Of a stretch of 64,000 nt of DNA, positions 56,645 through 64,000 are shown piece by piece. Within the stretch, counting starts at the first letter, position 1, and each line of letters starts with the position of its first letter. The stretch is from Symsagittifera roscoffensis (Eukaryota > Xenacoelomorpha > Acoela > Convolutidae). The notes under the pieces were generated by a model that made no database searches, was not told where the DNA came from, and saw only the letters and a program-made list of their open reading frames with translations. Position numbers and translations under genes: made by a program. The stretch spans positions 42,305,649 to 42,369,648 of the forward strand of contig NC_087068.1 in assembly GCF_963678635.1 (NCBI RefSeq). Direction: 5' to 3'.

Positions 56645-57780
56645 TAGGGGCCCAGCTAAAGCTAGCAGGAAAGTACCTGTTTGATAATTTTTGAATTTTT
56701 TGTACTGATGCGGGATAAAATAGGTTATCTCAAAAATTCAAACTTGGGCTTCACAGTAAAAAAAAAATTTTTTAATTCTCGTGTTAAATAAGATTGAAAG
56801 ATTTTAGATTTTTTCATACGAAAAAATATGAACCATACGAAATTTTTTCAAAATCATAAGATTTTCTCAACTTCAAAGACGCCGACACTTGCATGATTGG
56901 TTTCCAGGTTAAATTCGGATTAATCCTTGATATCAGATTGGGCTGAGTAAAAAGAATCAAAAAGTTTTAAAAAAATGGACGAGAAATCATAACATTGAGT
57001 TTTCTGAGGGACTTTTTTTGTAAACAACTTAGACGTCGCCGCTTATACAGGGGATCTTTTCTCAACACATTCTTTTGGTTGATCCCAAAAGTTCAGATTT
57101 GGGATGGTAGTTTTCAAGACAAGTCAAGAACTTTTAAAAAAACTGTCGAAAAATCATATTTTGATTTTTCCGAAGGTCATAACTTTGTGTCTAAAAAAAT
57201 TAGGCGTAGCCATCAATATCCTGTATTTTCCCATACATTGTTATACGGATGTTTTAAAAACTCAGATTTGTGAGGTAGATTTGAAGAATTTAAAATTTTC
57301 AAAAAACGGTCAAAAAACGGCGGACTTCTATTGGTGCCAATTTTTTGAAATCGTTAGTGTAGTCTTTTAAAGTCTCAGATTCATGAGTGTACTTTTAGAG
57401 AAAAGTCAAAAAATTTGCCTTTTCCGAGGTCCATAATTTTTTTTGTAAAAAATGGATTTAGCCGCTCATGCAGGGGAAAGTCCCTCAACGCGTTCTATCC
57501 ATTAAATTCAAAGTCTCAGATAGTTTTAAGAAAATGAAAAAAAAATCCATAATTCTGTGTCAAATAGTCCCCCACAGTCTTTTTTGAAGGCTCTAGAAAT
57601 AGGGGTAAGATAAAAAAGACAAGGTGATTACGCAGGAAAACAGAGCAGTGGGCGGATTTTCTATTGGTGCCACATTTTGAAAATTGGTTGAGTAGTTTTT
57701 GGTAACACTTTTTTTGGAAGAGTGAAGAAAGTTTGCAAAGCGTCTGAGAAAAAAATAGAAATAAAAACCCGTTCCCAATA
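56645..57780. repeat. Degenerate repeat array with GGGGCCCAGCTAAAG head
   Basis: The head ACTAGGGGCCCAGCTAAAGC matches those at 52393 and 32303. The body repeats CTCAGATTTG, AAAAAACGG and TTTTTTGTAAA cores about every 130-150 bases with strong divergence. Confidence 0.55.
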
Positions 57781-58912
57781 GTCCTTCATTCCAATGGTTT
57801 TGCCTCCTTTTTGAAAAAAAATTCTCTTGAATATATATTTTCTAAATTTCTAAAGCAAAGTTTGTTCATTTTAATCTACAATCTACCTGAAGCAATTTTA
57901 AGTGCATCCTAGGTTGATTTAGTTGAACTATATATCGACCCCTCGAGTTGATTTTTTTTGGGTTGAATTAGGTCTGTTCTGCTCGACAACTTTTCTAGAT
58001 GTTAGTTGGCTCTGGTGAGTGAATCAAGTTCCTATGTCTGCTTTGAGAGTCTATGTGAACTGTTTCAAACGTAATTTTGTAGTTTTTGAATCATTTAGAC
58101 TGTTATAGATTTTTCTTCAGATAATTCTTTTCATAATTTGTTTTTCATGATTCAAATTAATTTTTTTTCTCAGTCAGAATGTTAGCTAAATGGTTTAAAT
58201 GATGCCTTAATTAGAATAGCAGTAGCAGTTTTTTTTTTACCCCGGGCATATTTCAATTTTTTTGAAGAACTTCTATGAAAGTTTTTGTTTTGTAGTGAAA
58301 TTTTGCTTTCAGATAAACCTAAAGGTGAAAAGAGTTCTTATAATTTGGGAATGTTTATTGGCAGCAACTTTGGAGCTGTAAAATCCTAAAAATAGTTTTA
58401 GAAAATTGAAAGTTTTGAGCTGGTTGACTTATTAATGAGTCCTGATTGACTGATGTTGGGCTCCGGTCGATTCATGCATCGAACCTGGTCGACATATTTC
58501 TCGACTTAGTTTTCGACCCTTTTCGTCGACCGGGGTCGATACATATACCCTCTGCATCGGTGATATATGACAAATAACCCAAAATACATAACCCGAAACA
58601 TAACCCGAAACATAGTTGATAACATAGCCCAAAAAATGACGTCGAAATCATTTAAAGAAGGCTCTAAAATGGTATGTTTGGCATAATTTATATTAAAAAC
58701 TTCACTACGCAGCAGAAATTGTTTTGCAAAACAACTGTTTTATACGCAAATATAATTAGAAAAATCAACATGACTATATGGTTAAAATATTGAATAAAAG
58801 TTTTTAAAAACCGCCTTAATTTTACAAAAAAGCACCGCCACAACAAATCGCTAGCTATACACATCATAAACCTGTGTTTTGAACCATCTTTTTAGCTATA
58901 AACAGTGGCGGA
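57781..58912. other. No gene recognised
   Basis: A/T-rich. GTCGAC-containing short repeats lie between 58460 and 58540. No exon was recognised. Confidence 0.4.
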
Positions 58913-59060
58913 TCAACGTATTTCCGGAAAAGGGGCGGATTTCAATTTTAAAAGAAATGGAAAATTTGGTCGACCATTTTTTTGTTAAAATAGGTCAAAA
59001 CTGCCGTCCTCAAAATCAGTATATATGGCGCCGAAGGAAATTTTTAGGGTGGACAAAAAT
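58913..59060 (+). mobile_element. Family B MITE, truncated
   Basis: CAGTGGCGGATCAACG is the best-preserved left end of the family. The interior GGTCGACC and TATATGGCGCC follow. The right end is lost. Confidence 0.55.
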
Positions 59061-59228
59061 ATACAATTATAGCCTCTGTTACAAACATTCTGCGAAACGG
59101 CTGAACTAAACAATCAATTTAAAACAAACTATAAACAACTAATTTTGATACAGTTGTAACAGCCTACTATAATCATATTACCAGCGCTTGTCAGAAATTA
59201 TTGAAATTTTACATCAAGAGACAAAAAA

Positions 59229-59731
59229 CAAGTTTACTGATTTCTCTGTTTTTTATATGAGAGCTTCGAGCCAAGAGGTTCATTTTGTCAACCAGTGTAT
59301 CCTACTCGCTTTTAAACTCCAGACCTCAAAAAACTCATGAAAAATTATGAGGAAACAAATATTTTGTTTCGATTGCAGAAAACTCTTTACTTCAAAAAAA
59401 TGACCACTTATTTTTTAATTTGCCTTGCTGAGAATACTGTGATTTGGAACTTTCTTTGTTCTTTGGACATCAACTAGGCTATAAATGTTACCATCAAGTT
59501 TACTAATTTCTCTATTTTTTATGAGAGCTTCGAACCAAAGTTCAATTTGTTCCCATCGCTTTTAAAATTCAGACCTCGAAAAAAAAACTTTAAAAAAAGC
59601 ATTATGAGGGACACATTTTGTTTTGATTGCAGAAAGCTCTTTACTTCAAAAAATATCTATTTTTTTTAATTTGCCTTGCTGAGAATACTGTGATTTGAAA
59701 CTTTCTTTGTTCTTTGGACATCAACGAGGCT
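59229..59731. repeat. Tandem duplication, unit about 266 bases
   Basis: Copies at 59229-59494 and 59495-59731 share GAGAGCTTCGA, TTGATTGCAGAAA-type and TTGCCTTGCTGAGAATACTG. They differ by small indels. Confidence 0.75.
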
Positions 59732-59884
59732 GTCAAGGTGACTTTGCTTAGACTCCCCTCCTTTCATCAAATCTTCACTTTTTTCTTCTGTCCGCTCTAA
59801 CCCATTGATTCCAATAGGTTTCTTTTTTATTTCAAAATTTAGCCAACGACAGACGTATACTTTAGTGGCAGCTTTCTTTATAGC

Positions 59885-60265
59885 CAGGTTGTGCAGATTT
59901 ACTTACTAGTAAGAAAGTTACTAGTAAATGTACTAGTAACTTACTAGTAAGTAATATAAGGCTTATTACTAATAAGTTGAACCAAAATGAATTTTTTGAA
60001 AGAAATGAGGCTCAATTATCAGTGAAATTGTTTTCATATACTGCAACGCTGCTTTACTTGATAATACTGGTCATAATGATTATTTCGCGGATTTTGAGTT
60101 GGTATAAAATGTATAGTCTTCAAAATGGTAGTTTTCAAGCAGACCCTGAATTTTTTAAAACTTACTAGTAAGTAAAAGTAACTTACTAGTAAAAATGTAG
60201 TAACTGTAACTTACTAGTAACTTACCAGTGAACAAACTTTACTTACTTGTAACTGCACAACCCTA
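59885..60265. mobile_element. hAT-like MITE with palindromic TTACTAGTAA arrays
   Basis: The ends are CAGGTTGTGCAG and, inverted, TAGGGTTGTGCAG. The flanks are TTTATAGC (59877-59884) and GTTATAGC (60266-60273), an 8-base target duplication with one mismatch, as expected for hAT elements. Next to each end lie clusters of the palindrome TTACTAGTAA. The central ORF is not protein-like. Confidence 0.65.
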
Positions 60266-60465
60266 GTTATAGCTCAATCGGTTTGATCCATTGAGAAAAA
60301 ATTTGAACAAACAATGTGCTCCCAGGAAAAACAAAAAGGCTGCTTCGCACATTTTATATATTTAAAGCTAACGCTTTTACACTATCACCAGCACTACAGC
60401 TCAAAATGCGAGATGTTTTCAAGTAGCCATGGTAGAGTAGCGTTGATTAAAACCTTAAGGGCAAT

Positions 60466-61010
60466 AAGACTGCTCGTATCAGGGCGAAGCCCTGAATGTT
60501 CCGACTGCTTTTTAAGGTTTATGGAGCAGCAGTAATAACATAAAAAAATAATTGAAATAGAATAAAATGAAAATTCTTTTTTCTAAAATTTGAATTTTTT
60601 TAATGAAAATCATCACCCCACACGCCATATAAAGTTCAAAAAGATAGATTTCGTTCCTTGCAACAAATCAATTATGGCAAATAAGCTTCATTCAACCAAT
60701 TTGGAACAATTTATAAGACGGATTAAATCTCCGCTTACGCGTTAATAGCGCGAATTATATCGCGCGTTAATTGTCCCAAATTGGTCAAAATCGCCAAAAT
60801 GGCAATCTTTAAACCCTCATAACTTTACGAAAAATGATCACAGGTGAAATATTTTTTCAAATTTAAGCTCAAAATAGCAATACTTTTCGAATGATATTAA
60901 AAAAATTCCGTCAAAAATGGCTGGTTAAAAAGTCGAAATTTGTCTGAAGAAAAAAAAACCCACCCCGAGCACAAATATTCCGTTACTTTCGTATCGAAAG
61001 TCGGAACAAC
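60466..61010 (-). mobile_element. Helentron-like element, tandem pair, copy d
   Basis: It opens AAGACTGCTCGTATCAGGG with hairpin TCAGGGC/GCCCTGA and ATGTTCCGACTGC. It ends GTATCGAAAGTCGGAAC. The interior holds ATTAAATCTCCGCTTACGCG and CGCGCGTTAATTGTCCC. Confidence 0.65.
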
Positions 61011-61540
61011 AAGACTGCTCGCATCAGGGCGAAGCTCTGAATGTTTCGACTGCCTTTTAAGGTTTATGGAGCAGTAATAACGTTAAAAAATTGAGTGTAA
61101 TCAAACAAAATGAATTTTTTTTTTAATTTGAAATTTTTTTATAAAAATCATCACCCCACACACAATATAAAAAACAAAAGGATAGATTTCACTCCTTGTA
61201 ACAAATCAATTATGGCAAATAAGCTTCGTTCAACCAATTTGGAACGATTTATAAGACGGATTAAATCTCCGCTTACGCGTTAATAGCGCGAATTATATCG
61301 CGCGTTAATTGTCCCAAATTGGTCAAAATGGCAATCTTTAAACCCTCATAACTTCACGAAAAATGATCACAGGTGAAATATCTTTTCAAATTTGAGCTCA
61401 GGACAACAATACCTTTCGAATGATATAAAAAACATTCCGTCAAAAATGGCTAGTTAAAAAGTCGAAATTTGTCTGAAGAAAAAAAAAACCCACCCCGAAC
61501 ACAAATATTCCGTTACTTTCGTATCGAAAGTCGGAACAAA
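61011..61540 (-). mobile_element. Helentron-like element, tandem pair, copy e
   Basis: Head-to-tail copy of 60466-61010, shorter by a small deletion near 61325. The same ends occur: AAGACTGCTCGCATCAGGG and AAAGTCGGAACAA. Confidence 0.65.
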
Positions 61541-62039
61541 AAGTCAAAAAGATGTCTGTCTTCTTCAACCCATGAGTGAAACTTTGCAACCGTATAGACG
61601 AGAACACTTACATTTTAGTAAAAACACATTTGAGTTAAGTAACTAATAATCAAGTCTGTTCCCTTCTTAAAAACGAATTTATTATTTTTATACATTCAGC
61701 ACTTCCCAAAGATGCCTTTAAAAGCAACAAACGGTTGAATCTCATTAAAATTCAACATTGTGATTGAAAAAGCAAGGGTGAAAATACCCCAGGGACCCCA
61801 AGTAATACAAATTAGACTACAAACTTTAAGGGCAAATGCCAAACCCTACGACTCCCTGGACAATTCCTGATTAAAAAACTCCTACCATTTCTCGTTTAGA
61901 ATGGCACGGTTTTCTTAATGCAGTTTTTTTACTTAGAGAAAGACATTAACATCACCTCAGTTTCTAATATCCGTTCACATTTTCTCGTGACCAACCATCC
62001 GTTCACGTTTTTTAATCCACTTCCTCTCTATTTCCTCAC
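61541..62039. other. No gene recognised
   Basis: No repeat or exon I can name. Confidence 0.35.
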
Positions 62040-62202
62040 CATTTTCCTTCAATTTGTGTTTTACATAATGATAAATAGACAGGGAGGCGGAATTCTGCAG
62101 TAAGAAGACCAACTGATAACTGTTGAACTTAGTCTGTGGATAGTAAGCATACAGATCTAAGAGCAGAATAGATTCCGAAATTAGAGACTTGAGCTGCATG
62201 TT
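62040..62202 (-). CDS. Candidate exon, unrecognised
   Basis: Between an ATTCATAG acceptor and a GTGAGG donor on the minus strand lies an open frame reading MQLKSLISESILLLDLYAYY, PQTKFNSYQLVFLLQNSA and YHYVKHKLKENG. Codon choice looks more coding than the A/T background. I recognise no family and found no partner exon, so it may be chance. Confidence 0.28.
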
Positions 62203-64000
62203 CTATGAATGTTTGTGTGTTGGTGTGCTTGATAGAAACCTTATGTATCAGTCACTGGTCAATTTTCTTCTTATCTGGCAAGGTGTCAAAATGGCCTCAG
62301 ATTTAAATGTTATGTTGTATGTTTGCATATGTTTGATAAGAATTTGTCTATTGACGCTTGGTATGGTCTTCACGACTTAAACCTATGAATTTAAATCTAT
62401 AACTAGAACTTCCCTGTGACTATTCACGTTCATTTCATTGATCTACTTCAATACTTTTATGATATTTATATTGCAGAAAAATTATTTCGGAAGATTTTTC
62501 AAGATTGTCAACTGTATAGATTAGGAATCAACAAACACCGACAAGACAAAGAGTCATTTTCAAATTCTAAACTCAATTTTTTTCGAGTTAAGAAACTCGT
62601 TAATTCTTAGCTTAGAAAAAATAATCACGATCTTTAATGGATTGTGTAGCATTATTGTCATTTCTGTGATCAACTTTGGTATAATTTCTTACTTGGTTGA
62701 AGCTGTATTTGAGATTTATGGAAAGCTTAAGCAGTACCGAACCATATTAGCTCGCCTTCCTTTGCTGGCGTTATCATTGCAGCAGATATAAGGCTGGAAC
62801 AGGTTTGCTTTTAGGCCGGTTGATAAATGAACTTGAGTTGTAAAGTCTCATTCATTATTCAAATAGAATTTATTTATGAAGAACGACTAAAATCCAGCTG
62901 ATTCTTGTTTCCTGTTTCCTATTTTACATCTCAAGAATTTTTTAAAAAACTATGCCTTTTCTTAAATCACGCTTGGTTGTTTGAGAGCACAGACGCACCA
63001 TGGTTACATAATGGTAAGCATACGGCCCATTAGACAAACGATTCAGTTAAGCAGACAAAAGTTTCCTTTAAGAATCACCAAAAAATGTATGGGAAAGTTT
63101 AAGCCAGCTTTCTTATTTTTTCAAGCTAGTCAGATTCGAGTAATTCCGTATGTTTATCTGCTTCATAAAGATAGCTGTCGGCTTTTAGAACACATAAAGC
63201 TATACTCCTATTCTTAGTGATAATGAAGCGTGATTGCTACGTAACCCGGGCAACCATATCCAGACTACTATGTCCAACAATGTCCCTTTGCTTATTTCAG
63301 CGTTGGCTATTTTAGGACGCGAAGCTATATAGAGGCTTAATCCTTTCTCCTCAAATTCCCTCCCTTATTCCCTCGTACAACTTATTTAGTCAAGTCAGAA
63401 CGAGCAGAATAGTTATCGAATTGTAAGCATTCAAAGGCGCCCATACAACTAACAGCTCAGCCTACGCATAATTTATTATCCTTTTTTTTTCCATTTTCCT
63501 GTTTTTCAGCAGGAAGGCAACTAGGCTGTATTGCTTATTTCAACAGAAAAACTAATTTTGCTTGCGACCAACGTAAATTTATCCTCCCACATAAGAACAA
63601 AACTGTAACACAAATCGAGCTTTTTTCAGGTAAATTTTGCAATCAAATTTGGTAAGATTCCAAAAAAGCTTAAAAAACGTACCAATGGCGGAATAGAGGA
63701 CCTTTAAGCACTTTCTTTTCTTATTCGCAGCTTCAAAATTGTGCTATATATATATAAAAAAAATAAAATTCTTAGTCTTATTCGTTTGATAACAGCCAGC
63801 TTCAGATTTATTGGACTTTGACCGATTATAAAATTTACTTACAGCAACCACTGATTTTTATCTGAGAACTTACTGAATTGAATTGTTTTTTATTGTGGAG
63901 CAGAGTTATGTTATCATATTGACGCACATTTCAATCGTGGTTTGAATTCCAAGAATTCCGGTACTACTATGATAGAGTGGTCCCTTGAAAATAGCCAGGT
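62203..64000. other. No gene recognised
   Basis: A/T-rich to the right edge. A (TA)n run lies near 63745. The motif ACTACTATGATAGAGTGG at 63964-63981 repeats 23318-23335. Confidence 0.4.

Noticed and set aside
59977-60168. Plus-strand ORF of 63 codons with a hydrophobic stretch
   Set aside because: It lies wholly inside the hAT-like MITE and crosses its repeats.
5829-61540. Hammerhead, twister or other self-cleaving ribozyme in the recurrent stem-loop
   Set aside because: No known catalytic core (such as CTGATGA with GAAA) is present; the inverted termini fit a Helentron-like end better.

Overview
The window is AT-rich metazoan nuclear DNA. It holds spliced animal genes (an axonemal dynein heavy chain and three PLAC8-like membrane proteins), a nuclear tRNA-Lys, several retrotransposons and dozens of short non-autonomous DNA elements. 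Nothing fixes the species; a marine invertebrate with a repeat-rich genome is the most I would infer.

Left third, minus strand (1,184-21,692): fourteen exons, about 841 codons, of the tail and early linker of an axonemal dynein heavy chain, closest in layout to the outer-arm DNAH5/DNAH8 class. Every internal junction can be phased. One intron uses a GC donor and is the one that carries a 3.9-kb LINE in antisense. The other introns carry MITEs, tRNA-derived SINE-like copies, a LINE fossil and a tandem triplication. The gene continues off the left edge, and its first exons were not found.

Middle (21.7-31.4 kb): a tRNA-Lys(TTT) gene, a 200-base assembly gap, and the 5' half of a BEL/Pao retrotransposon on the minus strand. 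Its primer-binding site is an exact 18-base complement of the 3' end (with CCA) of that tRNA-Lys. It carries an unusual 245-codon ORF ahead of gag, and its gag is cut by one in-frame TGA.

Plus strand, 32.1-56.2 kb: three tandem PLAC8-like genes. The large intron of the first contains a 6.5-kb Ty3/Gypsy element on the minus strand, with 205-bp LTRs and a broken gag-pol. It is flanked by two near-identical 357/358-bp copies of host sequence, far longer than a normal target-site duplication.

Repeats throughout: a Helentron-like (HINE-like) family with a covarying terminal stem-loop and inverted GTCGGAAC/GTTCCGAC termini, found as single copies and as head-to-tail pairs; a GCGGATC-ended MITE family; a family ending in a TATATAAG motif; a hAT-like MITE with target duplication; and degenerate tandem arrays. 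From 56.2 to 64 kb I see only repeats and one unrecognised candidate exon.
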